Source: Sagittula sp. P11 (GTDB taxonomy: Bacteria > Pseudomonadota > Alphaproteobacteria > Rhodobacterales > Rhodobacteraceae). From it: a stretch of DNA of 64,000 nucleotides. The notes under the pieces were generated by a model, which saw nothing but the letters and a program-made list of their open reading frames with translations, made no database searches and was not told the DNA's origin. Of the stretch, positions 7,817 to 16,927 are shown piece after piece. The translations under genes and the position numbers were made by a program. The stretch's first letter is position 1; each line of letters opens with the position of its first letter. Location: assembly GCF_002814095.1 (NCBI RefSeq), contig NZ_CP021913.1, forward strand, positions 930,001 to 994,000, written 5' to 3'.

Positions 7817-8800
7817 TTACTCCGCCGCCATCTTCCGCGACCGGCGCTTCTCAGCATGCGCCAGGGCCGCCTCGCGTACCCAGGCACCGTCGTCCCACGC
7901 CTGCCTGCGTGCCGCGACCCGGTCGCGCGCCATCGGCCCGTGCCCCTTCACGACGCGCCAGAACTCGTCCCAGTCGATCGGTCCGTGATCGTAGCCGCCC
8001 TTTTCCTCGTTCCATTTCAGGTCCGGGTCCGGGAAAGTCAGGCCGAGGTACTCGCCCTGCGGCACCGTGGCGTCGATGAATTTCTGGCGCAGCTCGTCGT
8101 TGGTGAAGCGCTTGATCTTCCAGGCCATCGACTGGTCGGAATGCTGGCTGTCCGCGTCATGCGGGCCGAACATCATGATCGAGGGCCACCACCAGCGGTT
8201 CAGGGCGTCCTGCACCATCGCCTTCTGCTCCGCCGTGCCGCGTGCCAGCGTCATGACGATCTCGTAACCCTGTCGCTGGTGGAAGGATTCTTCCTTGCAC
8301 ACCCGGATCATCGCCCGTGCGTATGGCCCGTAGGAACAGCGGCACAGCGGGATCTGGTTCATGATCGCCGCACCGTCGACGAGCCAGCCGATGATGCCGA
8401 TATCGGCCCAGGTCAGCGTCGGGTAGTTGAAGATGGAGGAATACTTCGCCTTGCCGGACAGCAGCTCCTCGGTCATCTGCTCCCGCGTGACGCCCAGCGT
8501 CTCTGCGGCGGAATAGAGGTAGAGACCGTGGCCGCCCTCGTCCTGCACCTTCGCCAGCAGCGCCGCCTTGCGCTTCAGCGACGGCGCGCGCGTGATCCAG
8601 TTCCCCTCGGGCAGCATGCCGACGATCTCGGAATGCGCGTGCTGGCCGATCTGGCGCACCAGAGTGCGGCGGTAGCCTTCGGGCATCGGGTCGTTCGGTT
8701 CGATCTTTTCCTCGGCGTCGATGCGCGCCTGGAAACGCTCCAGCACCTCCGGCGTTTCCGCCGTGCGTCCGTCCGCGCCGATCAGTCCCTGCGAATACAT
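7817..8800 (-). CDS. paaA: 1,2-phenylacetyl-CoA epoxidase catalytic subunit PaaA
   Basis: Di-iron oxygenase that epoxidises the ring of phenylacetyl-CoA. The 327-residue protein shows two ExxH iron-ligand motifs: Glu88-x2-His91 in DEGGH and Glu171-x2-His174 in EESFH. Start at 8800 follows GGAGG with correct spacing; the open frame extends upstream without support. First gene of the operon. An A+T-rich segment with a perfect inverted repeat lies 38-71 bases upstream and is a likely promoter/operator. Confidence 0.96.
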   Translation of the reverse strand: MYSQGLIGADGRTAETPEVLERFQARIDAEEKIEPNDPMPEGYRRTLVRQIGQHAHSEIVGMLPEGNWITRAPSLKRKAALLAKVQDEGGHGLYLYSAAETLGVTREQMTEELLSGKAKYSSIFNYPTLTWADIGIIGWLVDGAAIMNQIPLCRCSYGPYARAMIRVCKEESFHQRQGYEIVMTLARGTAEQKAMVQDALNRWWWPSIMMFGPHDADSQHSDQSMAWKIKRFTNDELRQKFIDATVPQGEYLGLTFPDPDLKWNEEKGGYDHGPIDWDEFWRVVKGHGPMARDRVAARRQAWDDGAWVREAALAHAEKRRSRKMAAE

Positions 8801-8837
8801 GACAAGCCTCCTCCAAAACCCGTGCCTCCTATATATG

Positions 8838-8871
8838 TTACAAAACGGGTTCAGAAAAGGGATTTTTGTAA
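8838..8871. promoter_or_regulatory. inverted-repeat operator candidate for the paa operon
   Basis: TTACAAAA (8838-8845) and TTTTGTAA (8864-8871) are exact inverse complements separated by 18 bases, in the only A+T-rich stretch between paaA and the divergent SDR gene. Dyad sites bound by PaaR/PaaX-type repressors are common upstream of paa genes; no regulator gene is present in this window, so the binding protein is inferred. Confidence 0.5.
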
Positions 8872-8909
8872 TACTTGCCAAATTCCGCTGCCGACGCCAC
8901 CTATGCCAC

Positions 8910-9785
8910 ATGACAAAGACCCTGCTTTCCCTCGGCCACGGCTTCTCGGCCCGCTTCCTTGCAACGGACCTCCTTGCCGAAGGCTGGCGCGTGATCGGAA
9001 CCACCCGCTCCGCCGACAAGCTCGATTCGCTGAGAGCGACAGGGGTAGAGGCCATCCTGTGGGAGCACGTAGCCCTCTCCCGCGCCCTGGCAGAGGCCAC
9101 CCATGTGCTGATGAGCGCCGCCCCGGATGCCGACGGCGACCCGGCGCTGCAACTCATCGGTCCCGAACTGGCCGAGGCTGCGGATCGCCTGGAATGGGTC
9201 GGCTACCTTTCCACCACCGGCGTCTACGGCAATGCCGACGGCGACTGGGTCGACGAGAGCTCGCCGCTCAACGGGCAGTCGCGCCGCGCCCGCGCGCGGA
9301 TCGAGGCCGAGGCCGCATGGCGCGCCATCCCGGGCCTGCCGGTCCACAGCTTCCGTCTGGCGGGCATCTACGGCCCAGGCCGCGGTCCCTTCGAGAAGGT
9401 GCGCAACGGCACCGCCCGCCGCATCATCAAGGACGACCAGGTGTTCTCCCGCATCCACGGCGAAGACATCGCGCAGGTGCTGCGCGCCTCCATAGCGCGG
9501 CCCAACCCCGGTGCGGCCTACAATGTGTGCGACGACGACCCGGCCCCGCCGCAGGACGTCATCGCCTATGCCGCCGAACTCCTGGACGTGCCGCCGCCGC
9601 CCGAAGTGCCCTTCGAGGAGGCCGACATGTCGCCGATGGCGCGCAGCTTCTACGCCGACAACAAGCGCGTCTCGAACCGCCGCATCAGGGAAGAACTGGG
9701 CGTGACCCTGCGCTATCCCGACTACAAGTCGGGCCTGCGCGCCGTGCTTGCCGCCGAGACGCAACACGGCGGCCACGGAAAATGA
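8910..9785 (+). CDS. NAD(P)-dependent epimerase/dehydratase-like SDR protein
   Basis: A 291-residue atypical extended SDR of the YeeZ-like kind. The nucleotide-binding motif is relaxed ([11 protein letters not shown], residues 8-18). STTGVYGN mid-protein supplies the tyrosine, [12 protein letters not shown] matches the family's sugar-nucleotide region, and RIHGEDIAQ is also conserved. The usual YxxxK is degraded, so catalysis is uncertain. Divergent from paaA and overlapping the next gene by ATGA, so it is co-transcribed with the ExoD-like protein. No functional link to phenylacetate is evident. Confidence 0.82.
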   Translation: MTKTLLSLGHGFSARFLATDLLAEGWRVIGTTRSADKLDSLRATGVEAILWEHVALSRALAEATHVLMSAAPDADGDPALQLIGPELAEAADRLEWVGYLSTTGVYGNADGDWVDESSPLNGQSRRARARIEAEAAWRAIPGLPVHSFRLAGIYGPGRGPFEKVRNGTARRIIKDDQVFSRIHGEDIAQVLRASIARPNPGAAYNVCDDDPAPPQDVIAYAAELLDVPPPPEVPFEEADMSPMARSFYADNKRVSNRRIREELGVTLRYPDYKSGLRAVLAAETQHGGHGK

Positions 9786-10384
9786 CGCCCCAGGAACGTC
9801 CCGCGCCGGAAAACCTCAACGCCCTCCTCGACGCGATCAGCCCCGACGAAGGGCAGAAGCGCGTCTCCGTCGAGAACGTGCTGGACAAGATCGGCGGGCG
9901 GTCGTTCTCGGCCGTGATCCTCGTGCCTGCGGTCGTCCTCGTCTCGCCGATCTCGGGCATTCCCGGCACGCCCACCATCGGCGGGCTGATCGTTCTGCTG
10001 ATCACGCTGCAGGCCATGTTCGGGCGCAAGCACCTGTGGCTGCCGGGCTTCCTGCGCCGGCGCGCGGTGTCGGCCGCGCGACTGCAGAAAGGGATCGACT
10101 GGCTGCGCAAACCGGCAGGCTGGATGGACCGCCACAGCCACAACCGGCTGCGCATCCTCGTCAGCGGCCCGGCGCGGTTCATAGCCTACCTGACATGCTC
10201 GGTTATGGCACTCAGCTGGCCGCCGCTCGAACTGCTGCCCTTCTTCACCAGCTTCAGCGCCGGTGCGGTGGCGATGATCATGTACGGGCTGATGGTCCGC
10301 GACGGGGCATACACGCTGGCGGGCTACGTCCAGTCCGCCCTGCTCTACGTGATCCTGCTGTCGGTCTGGGCGGGGATCGTCTAG
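9782..10384 (+). CDS. exopolysaccharide synthesis protein, ExoD family
   Basis: A 200-residue integral membrane protein. It opens with a soluble ENLNALLDAI segment, then a VSVENVLDKIGGRSFSAVI region typical of ExoD, and several hydrophobic helices (AVILVPAVVLVSPI, GGLIVLLITLQAMF, FIAYLTCSVMALSW, AVAMIMYGLMV, ALLYVILLSVWAGIV). In Rhizobium ExoD is needed for exopolysaccharide production and nodule invasion, but its biochemical role is unknown. Start overlaps the preceding stop. A dispersed palindrome and the end of dxs follow. Confidence 0.88.
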   Translation: MTPQERPAPENLNALLDAISPDEGQKRVSVENVLDKIGGRSFSAVILVPAVVLVSPISGIPGTPTIGGLIVLLITLQAMFGRKHLWLPGFLRRRAVSAARLQKGIDWLRKPAGWMDRHSHNRLRILVSGPARFIAYLTCSVMALSWPPLELLPFFTSFSAGAVAMIMYGLMVRDGAYTLAGYVQSALLYVILLSVWAGIV

Positions 10385-10434
10385 GCGACGCCCCCGGCCA
10401 TGCGCCTTGGCTCTGACACCCGGCGCGACGGGAT

Positions 10435-10460
10435 GTAGGGCGGGGCTGTGCGCCGCCCTC
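10435..10460. repeat. GTAGGGYGG palindrome, copy 3
   Basis: GTAGGGCGGGGCTGTGCGCCGCCCTC in the gap between the convergent exoD-like gene and dxs. Nearly identical to copies at 22956 and 41475. Confidence 0.6.
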
Positions 10461-10463
10461 CCC

Positions 10464-12413
10464 TCAGGCCCGCTTGTCCAGACGTTCGACCCCCAGTGCA
10501 GACAGCACCTTCGCTTCGATGTCCTCGGCGTTCAGCTTTGCCACGGCGTACATGTCGCGCGGGCTGGCCTGGTCGATGAAGATGTCGGGCAGCACCATGC
10601 TGCGATACTTCAGGCCTCGGTCGAAGACACCCTCTTCGGCCAGAAGTTGCGCCACGTGCGACCCGAAGCCGCCGACCGCCCCTTCTTCGACAGTGATCAG
10701 CGCCTCGTGCTCCCGGGCGAGCCGCAGCACCAGGTCGCGGTCCAGTGGCTTGGCAAAGCGCGCGTCCGCCACGGTAACCGAGACGCCGCGCGCCTCCAGC
10801 GCCTCTGCCGCCTTGATACTTTCGCCAAGGCGCGTCCCGAAGGACAGGATGGCGACCCGCGTGCCTTCGCGCATCACGCGGCCCACCCCGATCTCCAGCG
10901 GCACGCCGCGCACCGGCATCTCCACGCCTTCACCCTCGCCCCGCGGATAGCGGAAGGCGATGGGGCCCGTATCATGCGCGGCGGCAGTGGCCACCATGTG
11001 CTTCAGCTCGGCCTCGTCGGCCGCCGCCATGACCACAAAGCCAGGCAGGTTGGACAGGTAGGCGACGTCGTAGGACCCGGCATGCGTCGCCCCGTCCGCC
11101 CCCACCAGACCGGCCCGGTCGATGGCGAAGCGCACCGGCAGCCGCTGGATGGCCACGTCGTGCACCACCTGGTCGTACCCGCGCTGCAGGAAGGTCGAAT
11201 ACATGGCGCAGAACGGCCGCATGCCCCCGGCGGCAAGCCCCGCGCTGAACGTCACGCCGTGCTGCTCCGCGATGCCCACGTCGAAGCACCGCGAGGGGTA
11301 GCGCTCTGCAAAGAGGTCCAGCCCGGTGCCGTCCGGCATCGCCGCGGTGACCGCGCAGATACGGCTGTCGTCGGCGGCCTCTTCCATCAGCGCCTCGGCA
11401 AAGACCTTGGTGTAGGACGGGGCGTTGGAGGGCGCTTTCTTCTGCTCGCCCGTGACCACGTCGAACTTCGCCCGGGCATGGCCCTTGTCGGCGGCGTGCT
11501 CCGCGTGGCTGTAGCCCTTGCCCTTGCGGGTCAGCGCATGGATCAGGATCGGCCCCGTCGCCCGTGCCTTCACCGTGCGCAGCACCGGCAGAAGCTGGTC
11601 CAGGTCATGCCCGTCGATCGGCCCGAGGTAGGAGAAGCCCAGTTCCTCGAACAGCGTCCCGCCCACGGCCATGCCTTTCAGCATCTCCTTGGCGCGCTTC
11701 GCCCCTTCGCGGAACGGCTCCGGCAGGAGCGATACGGCCCCTTTCGCGGCGGCCTTCAGATCGTGGAACGGCGCCTCAGCATACAGTCGGGTCAGGTAGG
11801 AGGACAGCGCGCCGGTCGGCGGCGCGATGCTCATCTCGTTGTCGTTCAGGATGACGATCAGGCGTTTCTTCAGGTGGCCGGCGTTGTTCAGTGCCTCGAA
11901 GGCCATGCCCGCGCTCATGGCTCCGTCGCCGATCACGGCGATGGCGTCGCCGTGGCCGGTGTCACAGGCGCCGCCGAGATCGCGCGCGACGGCAAACCCC
12001 AGCGCGGCGGAAATCGAGGTCGAGGAATGGGCCGCGCCAAACGGATCGTAGGGCGACTCGGAGCGCTTGGTGAACCCCGACAGCCCGTCCTTCTGCCGCA
12101 GCGTCCGGATGCGGTCGCGCCGCCCGGTCAGGATCTTGTGCGGATAACACTGGTGCGACACGTCCCAGATGATCTTGTCGCGCGGCGCGTCGAATACCGA
12201 ATGCAGCGCCACGGTCAGCTCGATCACGCCCAGACCGGCGCCGAGGTGGCCGCCGGTTTCGGACACGGTCGAGATTGTCTCTTCCCGCAGTTCATGCGCC
12301 AGACGCTTCAGTTCGGCGTCGGAGAACTGCTTGAGGTCGGCAGGGGTGTGCACCCGATCCAGCAAGGGGGTCTCGGGGCGGTTCGGACGGGTATCGGACG
12401 TGGTATCGGACAT
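10464..12413 (-). CDS. dxs: 1-deoxy-D-xylulose-5-phosphate synthase
   Basis: First committed step of the MEP isoprenoid pathway: condenses pyruvate and glyceraldehyde 3-phosphate using thiamine diphosphate. The 649-residue length is normal. Visible motifs: [30 protein letters not shown] for the ThDP/Mg site, [28 protein letters not shown] in the pyrimidine domain and [15 protein letters not shown]. The chosen ATG gives [10 protein letters not shown]; the frame runs on upstream. It lies 82 bases downstream of ispA on the same strand, so carotenoid, quinone and undecaprenyl precursors are made from one block. Confidence 0.97.
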   Translation of the reverse strand: MSDTTSDTRPNRPETPLLDRVHTPADLKQFSDAELKRLAHELREETISTVSETGGHLGAGLGVIELTVALHSVFDAPRDKIIWDVSHQCYPHKILTGRRDRIRTLRQKDGLSGFTKRSESPYDPFGAAHSSTSISAALGFAVARDLGGACDTGHGDAIAVIGDGAMSAGMAFEALNNAGHLKKRLIVILNDNEMSIAPPTGALSSYLTRLYAEAPFHDLKAAAKGAVSLLPEPFREGAKRAKEMLKGMAVGGTLFEELGFSYLGPIDGHDLDQLLPVLRTVKARATGPILIHALTRKGKGYSHAEHAADKGHARAKFDVVTGEQKKAPSNAPSYTKVFAEALMEEAADDSRICAVTAAMPDGTGLDLFAERYPSRCFDVGIAEQHGVTFSAGLAAGGMRPFCAMYSTFLQRGYDQVVHDVAIQRLPVRFAIDRAGLVGADGATHAGSYDVAYLSNLPGFVVMAAADEAELKHMVATAAAHDTGPIAFRYPRGEGEGVEMPVRGVPLEIGVGRVMREGTRVAILSFGTRLGESIKAAEALEARGVSVTVADARFAKPLDRDLVLRLAREHEALITVEEGAVGGFGSHVAQLLAEEGVFDRGLKYRSMVLPDIFIDQASPRDMYAVAKLNAEDIEAKVLSALGVERLDKRA

Positions 12414-12495
12414 GGCGCGGACTGGGGTCCTCTCTTTGCTCAACGTCCATCTAGAGCATCCGGGCGTCAAGGCCCGGGCCAATGGACGGCGTGCG

Positions 12496-13404
12496 TCAGT
12501 TCCGCCGCGAGATAACGAAGCGGGCGGCGTCCCGCAAGGCGTCAGCCACGTCACCGTATACGTCAAGGGATGTGCAGGCTTCGTGCACGAGTTCCTGAGC
12601 CCGCGCCTTCGCCCCTTCCATCCCGAGGAGGCTGACAAAGGTTGCTTTGCCGCGATCCGCGTCCTTGCCCACGGCCTTGCCGACCGTGGCGGCATCGCCT
12701 TCCACGTCCAGAACGTCGTCCCAGATCTGGAATGCGAGCCCGAGGCAGTTGCCATACCGCCGCAGCGGGCCTGTGCTTTCTCCCGCCATGACCGCGCCCG
12801 CCCCGCAGGACCAGGAGATCAGCGCACCGGTCTTGCCGGCTTGAAGGGCGGTGATCTCCTCCAGCGTCAGGGGCGTCTCGGCGCTTTCGGCGGCGATGTC
12901 GCGCGCCTGTCCGCCGACCATGCCGCGCAGGCCCGCCGCCACCGCCAGTCCGGCGACCAGCTCCAGGCGGCGTTCTGCCGGGCACGCCGTGTGCGTCACC
13001 AGTTGGAAGGCCAGGGCCTGCAGCGCATCCCCGGCCAGGACGGCGGTGGTCTCGTCCCACTTGCGGTGCACGGTGGGTTTCCCGCGCCGCATGTCGTCAT
13101 CGTCCATGCAGGGTAGATCGTCGTGCACGAGGCTGTAGGCATGCAGCGCCTCGATGGCGCCCGCCGCAGGTGCCGCGTGCTGCCGGTCGATGCCGAACAC
13201 CCGCGCGCCTTCGATGACCATGAAGGCCCGCAGCGCCTTGCCGCCCTCCACCGCATAGCGCATCGCAGCCGCCACCGGTCCCGGCACGCCTGACAAGGCA
13301 TAGGAAATCTGGCCATTCGCCAGCTCGGCGGCACGGGCAAGCGCCGCCTCGAACCCGAGCGGCGCAATGTCCGCCGTCCGCTCCTGTCCGGAGCCGTCCG
13401 TCAT
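12496..13404 (-). CDS. ispA: polyprenyl synthetase, farnesyl/geranylgeranyl diphosphate synthase type
   Basis: Chain-elongating prenyltransferase of 302 residues. The first aspartate-rich motif starts at Asp95-Asp96 and runs through the DDDD at 101-104 before MRRGKPT; the second is DDVLD at 229-233. The start shares a base with the xseB stop (TGATG). The xseB-ispA-dxs order is conserved in many alphaproteobacteria, which supports a farnesyl diphosphate synthase role, although product length cannot be fixed from sequence. Confidence 0.93.
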   Translation of the reverse strand: MTDGSGQERTADIAPLGFEAALARAAELANGQISYALSGVPGPVAAAMRYAVEGGKALRAFMVIEGARVFGIDRQHAAPAAGAIEALHAYSLVHDDLPCMDDDDMRRGKPTVHRKWDETTAVLAGDALQALAFQLVTHTACPAERRLELVAGLAVAAGLRGMVGGQARDIAAESAETPLTLEEITALQAGKTGALISWSCGAGAVMAGESTGPLRRYGNCLGLAFQIWDDVLDVEGDAATVGKAVGKDADRGKATFVSLLGMEGAKARAQELVHEACTSLDVYGDVADALRDAARFVISRRN

Positions 13405-13646
13405 CAGAGGCCCTCGACCGGCTTCGTCCCCACGGGATTGCCGTCGCCGTCCAGCGTGATCGCGGCAACCTTTTCCTCGGCTTCCTTGAGCTTCTGGTCG
13501 CAGCGCTTGCGCAGCTCGGCGCCGCGCTCGTACAGCTTGATCGAGTCTTCCAGCGCCACGTCGCCGCGCTCGAGCGCGCCCACGACACGCTCCAGCTCGG
13601 CCATGGCCTGCTCAAAGCTCATCTCGTTCACAGGTTGCTCGCTCAT
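13404..13646 (-). CDS. xseB: exodeoxyribonuclease VII small subunit
   Basis: 80 residues of the single-strand-specific exonuclease VII small subunit. The coiled-coil core reads SFEQAMAELERVVGALERG and then SIKLYERGAELRKRCDQKLKEAEEKV, a near-consensus match. It overlaps the HDAC-like gene (ATGA) and ispA (TGATG), so all are translated from one message. The large subunit xseA is not in the window. Confidence 0.95.
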   Translation of the reverse strand: MSEQPVNEMSFEQAMAELERVVGALERGDVALEDSIKLYERGAELRKRCDQKLKEAEEKVAAITLDGDGNPVGTKPVEGL

Positions 13647-14569
13647 GCACCCGCCTCCATCAGGACTTCGACATGCGCCTTTGCCGACGCGCTCAGGCCT
13701 GCAAGATCATACCCGCCTTCCAAAGTCGAGACCACGCGCCCGCCGGCCGTCTCCCGCGCGATGTCGCACAATGCGCGCGTCACCCAGCGGAAATCGTCCA
13801 CCGTCCAGTTCAGGTTGGCGAGCGGGTCGTCCTGATGCGCGTCGAAGCCGGCAGAGATGATCAGCAGTTCCGGCGCAAAGTCGCGCAGCCGGGGAAAGGC
13901 CTCCTTCTCGTACCGGGCTCGCATCTCTGCACCGCCGCTGTCGGGCGGCAGCGGCAGGTTCATGACATTGTCATGCGCGCCCCGTTCCTCCGGGTGCCCT
14001 GTACCGGGCCAGAGCGGCATCTGCTGGGAAGTGATGAACAGGCTGCGCGCCTCGTTCCACAAGAGGTCCTGCGTGCCGTTGCCGTGGTGAACGTCGAAAT
14101 CGACAACTGCCACGCGCTCCAGCCCGTGAACGTCCAGCGCATGCTTGGCGGCCAGCGCCGCGGTGCCGAACAGGCAGAACCCCATCGGGGTCTCCGTCTC
14201 CGCATGGTGGCCCGGCGGGCGGGTGGCGCAGAAGGCATTCTTCACCTCGCCCCCTATCACCATGTCGACGGCCTGGATCCCCGCCCCGGCGGCAAGCCGC
14301 GCCGCCCGGACCGACCCCGGCGACATCCATGTGTCCGCGTCGAGCTGCGTCACACCCTTGGCCGGCTCCGCCGCGACGATCCGGTCGATGTAGCGTTGTG
14401 GGTGCACAAGGCGGATTTCCTCATCCGTGGCCTCGCGCGCCGTGACGCGGTGCAGGTCGAGCGTCTGCAGCGCGTGCAGGACATGCTCCAGCCGGGCGAC
14501 GCGTTCCGGATGCCCGTCCGGCGTCACATGCTCAAGGCAATCGGCATGGGTGATCAGTGCGGTCGTCAT
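13643..14569 (-). CDS. histone deacetylase family (class II HDAC-like/acetylpolyamine amidohydrolase) protein
   Basis: A 308-residue zinc hydrolase of the arginase/deacetylase superfamily. The charge-relay and metal motifs are readable: RPPGHHAE with the two catalytic histidines, then AVVDFDVHHGNGTQ giving the Asp and His zinc ligands, and SAGFDAHQDDPLANL supplying the third ligand Asp. Bacterial members deacetylate polyamines, acetoin-related small molecules or lysines. The position at the head of the xseB-ispA-dxs block is common in Rhodobacterales, but the native substrate is unknown. Confidence 0.92.
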   Translation of the reverse strand: MTTALITHADCLEHVTPDGHPERVARLEHVLHALQTLDLHRVTAREATDEEIRLVHPQRYIDRIVAAEPAKGVTQLDADTWMSPGSVRAARLAAGAGIQAVDMVIGGEVKNAFCATRPPGHHAETETPMGFCLFGTAALAAKHALDVHGLERVAVVDFDVHHGNGTQDLLWNEARSLFITSQQMPLWPGTGHPEERGAHDNVMNLPLPPDSGGAEMRARYEKEAFPRLRDFAPELLIISAGFDAHQDDPLANLNWTVDDFRWVTRALCDIARETAGGRVVSTLEGGYDLAGLSASAKAHVEVLMEAGA

Positions 14570-14610
14570 GACGCCCTCCCTCGAATTTTCATGGAAACCG
14601 TAGCCGCGCG

Positions 14611-15312
14611 TCAGTCAGGTGCAAGCATGTATCCGGCCCCGCGCACCGTCTGCAGGTAGCGCGGCTGCTTCGGATCGCTTTCCAGCTTGCGCCGCAGCCG
14701 GGTGATCTGCACGTCCACCGCGCGCTCCTGCGCCTGCCCTTTGTCGCGGCCCAGTTCCTCCACCAGCCGCGAACGGCTCAGCGCCTCGCCCGGCTTGGCC
14801 GAGAAGATCCGCATCAACTGTGCCTCGGTCGCGGTCAGGCGGACCATCTCATCGCCGCGCCACATCTCGCCACGCTCGATGTCGTAGCGGACGGCGCCCA
14901 GCGTCATGAGCTTTGGCGCCGCTTCCTGTGAGGCGGGCTCCGGCATGCGCCGCAGAATCGCGTTGATCCGGAGCAGCAGTTCCTTCGGCTCGAACGGCTT
15001 GGCAAGGTAGTCGTCCGCCCCGGCCTCCAGCCCGGCGATGCGATCCTCCGTTTCGGACCGGGCGGTCAGCAGCAGGATCGGCACGGTCGACGTTTCGCGG
15101 ATCCCGCGGGTTAGGCTGACGCCGTCCTCGCCCGGCATCATCACGTCCAGCACGATCATGTCGAAATCCAGACCCATCAACAGCCGCCGGGCATGGGCCG
15201 CGTCGCGCGCGGCACTCACCAGAAACCCGTTCCGCACAAGGAACTTCTGCAGCAGCCCCCGGATCCGCTCATCGTCATCCACGATCAGCAGATGGGCGTC
15301 GTTCTCACTCAT
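14611..15312 (-). CDS. petR: OmpR-family response regulator, PetR-like
   Basis: A 233-residue two-component regulator: receiver domain with the acidic DDD at 12-14, phospho-acceptor Asp56 in VLDVMMPGEDG and the lysine in LAKPFEP, then a winged-helix domain ending in QITRLRRKLESDPKQPRYLQTVRGAGYML. It overlaps the upstream MarR-type gene by ATGA. That pairing matches petP-petR of Rhodobacter capsulatus, where petR is needed for cytochrome bc1-dependent growth. No histidine kinase is adjacent. The name is assigned from this gene order and sequence character. Confidence 0.85.
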   Translation of the reverse strand: MSENDAHLLIVDDDERIRGLLQKFLVRNGFLVSAARDAAHARRLLMGLDFDMIVLDVMMPGEDGVSLTRGIRETSTVPILLLTARSETEDRIAGLEAGADDYLAKPFEPKELLLRINAILRRMPEPASQEAAPKLMTLGAVRYDIERGEMWRGDEMVRLTATEAQLMRIFSAKPGEALSRSRLVEELGRDKGQAQERAVDVQITRLRRKLESDPKQPRYLQTVRGAGYMLAPD

Positions 15313-15812
15313 CCGCGACCCTCCCTGAGCTTTTGATACTGGAGCCGCATCTCCGGGTCCATCATCGCTTCGAGCACCCGGCGAAACCCGGCGACCGCCT
15401 CCGGCCCGGCGTCGCGGAAGGCCGCCCGCATCCGCGCACGCTGCACGTCCGAGAGTTCGCGTTCCAGACGCCCGCCCTCTTCGGTGAGGTAAAGGTGCCG
15501 TTCACGCTTGTCGATGCGGCCCACGCGGCTCTCCACAAGGCCGTCCTCGATCAGCGTGCGCAGCACGCGATTCAGGGATTGCTTGGTCACGCCGAGGATA
15601 TTCAGGAGGTTGTTGACCGTCGTGCCCGGGGCGCCGTGGATGAAGTGCAGCGCCCGGTGATGGGCGCGCCCGTAACTCAGCCCCGTCAGGATACGGTCCG
15701 GGTCCGCAGTGAACCCGCGGTAGGCGAAGAACATCGCTTCCGCGCCCTGCCGCAGCTGCTCGTCGGTGAGATACAGCAGCGTCTCGCCCTGCGCTGTCCG
15801 CCCGTCTGACAT
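15309..15812 (-). CDS. petP: MarR-family regulator, PetP-like
   Basis: A 167-residue winged-helix protein. The recognition region NNLLNILGVTKQSLNRVLRTLIEDGLV and the wing RIDKRERHLYLTEEG are typical MarR. AGGAGG precedes the start. It leads petR in a two-gene unit that is divergent from ilvE. In R. capsulatus petP precedes petR and the petABC genes; here petABC is absent from the neighbourhood. A short dyad in the intergenic region could be its operator. Confidence 0.82.
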   Translation of the reverse strand: MSDGRTAQGETLLYLTDEQLRQGAEAMFFAYRGFTADPDRILTGLSYGRAHHRALHFIHGAPGTTVNNLLNILGVTKQSLNRVLRTLIEDGLVESRVGRIDKRERHLYLTEEGGRLERELSDVQRARMRAAFRDAGPEAVAGFRRVLEAMMDPEMRLQYQKLREGRG

Positions 15813-15848
15813 CGGATGCCTCCTGTTTTGCAGGGCATTTTAAGTCAG

Positions 15849-15867
15849 CCTTGTTGACATTCCAAGG
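15849..15867. promoter_or_regulatory. dyad and -35-like box between petP and ilvE
   Basis: CCTTG, nine bases, CAAGG forms a short inverted repeat in the divergent gap, overlapping TTGACA at 15854. A TAGCGA 17 bases further on is a weak -10 match for ilvE. The arms are short, so this is only a candidate site. Confidence 0.3.
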
Positions 15868-15969
15868 TCGAATTGGTAGCGAGTCGCCAGTTTGGCGCAA
15901 CTTTATATCCGACTTCAGTCAATTCCGCGCAACAATCGGAAAAGCGCCGCAACGCAGAGGAGAGACGCG

Positions 15970-16842
15970 ATGGCCGAGAGTGCCTATGACGACCGCGACG
16001 GCAAGATCTGGCTGGACGGCAAGCTTGTGGATTGGCGCTCCGCGCAGGTCCATGTCCTGACTCACGGGCTGCACTATGCCTCCTCCGTGTTCGAAGGCGA
16101 ACGCGCCTACGGCGGCAAGATCTTCCTGTCGCGCAAGCATTCGGAGCGCCTGCATTTCTCGGCCTCCTGCCTCGACTTCGAGATCCCGTTCTCCGTCGAC
16201 GAGATCGAAGCCGCCAAGGCCCAGGTGCTGGAGGCCAACGGTTTCACCGACGCCTACGTGCGCGCGGTGGCCTGGCGCGGCGCCGGTCCGGACATGGGTG
16301 TGTCCTCGGCCCGCAATCCAGTGCGGCTGGCCATCGCTGCCTGGGGCTGGGGCAACTACTATGGCGATGCGAAGATGAAGGGCGCGAAGCTCGACATCTC
16401 CAAGTGGAAGCGCCCCTCGCCCGAGACCATTCCGGTGCACGCCAAGGCCGCCGGCCTCTACATGATCTGCACCACATCCAAGCATGCGGCCGAAGCCAAG
16501 GGGTGCTCCGACGCGCTGTTCATGGACTACCGCGGCTACGTGGCCGAAGCGACCGGCGCCAACATCTTCTTCGTCAAGGATGGCGAGGTGCACACGCCGA
16601 AGCCCGACTGCTTCCTCAACGGCCTGACCCGCCAGACGGTGATCGGCATGCTGGAAGAGAAGCAGATCAAGGTCCACGAACGGCACATCATGCCGGAAGA
16701 GATGGAAGGCTTCGAGCAGTGCTGGTTGACCGGCACCGCCGCCGAGGTGACCCCGGTGGGCCAGATCGGCGATTACAACTTCGAGGTCGGTGCCATGACG
16801 CGCGAGATCTCGTCGGACTACGAGAAGCTGGTCCGAAGCTGA
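15970..16842 (+). CDS. ilvE: branched-chain amino acid aminotransferase
   Basis: PLP fold type IV transaminase that makes leucine, isoleucine and valine from their 2-oxo acids. 290 residues starting after an AGGAGA site; earlier in-frame codons lack one. Family motifs: HGLHYASSVFEGERAYGG at the N-terminus, TTSKHAAEAKGCSDALF, and the class IV signature VAEATGANIFFVKDG, followed by LNGLTRQTVI and the substrate-loop TGTAAEVTPV. Divergent from petP. A dispersed palindrome follows the stop. Confidence 0.95.
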   Translation: MAESAYDDRDGKIWLDGKLVDWRSAQVHVLTHGLHYASSVFEGERAYGGKIFLSRKHSERLHFSASCLDFEIPFSVDEIEAAKAQVLEANGFTDAYVRAVAWRGAGPDMGVSSARNPVRLAIAAWGWGNYYGDAKMKGAKLDISKWKRPSPETIPVHAKAAGLYMICTTSKHAAEAKGCSDALFMDYRGYVAEATGANIFFVKDGEVHTPKPDCFLNGLTRQTVIGMLEEKQIKVHERHIMPEEMEGFEQCWLTGTAAEVTPVGQIGDYNFEVGAMTREISSDYEKLVRS

Positions 16843-16850
16843 TTGAACGG

Positions 16851-16871
16851 GGGCGGAGTACAACTCCGCCC
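16851..16871. repeat. GTAGGGYGG palindrome, copy 4
   Basis: Perfect arms GGGCGGAGT (16851-16859) and ACTCCGCCC (16863-16871) with a three-base loop, followed by TACG, just after the ilvE stop. No T tract follows, so it is a weak terminator at best. Confidence 0.6.
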
Positions 16872-16927
16872 TACGGCATCTTCCTCCGGGCCCCGACGTC
16901 ACTCGATGACCCGCGAGAATCCCCGGC

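Noticed and set aside
10407-12515. 702-codon + strand frame opposite dxs
   Set aside because: Shadow of dxs, a consequence of high GC; no recognisable motif.
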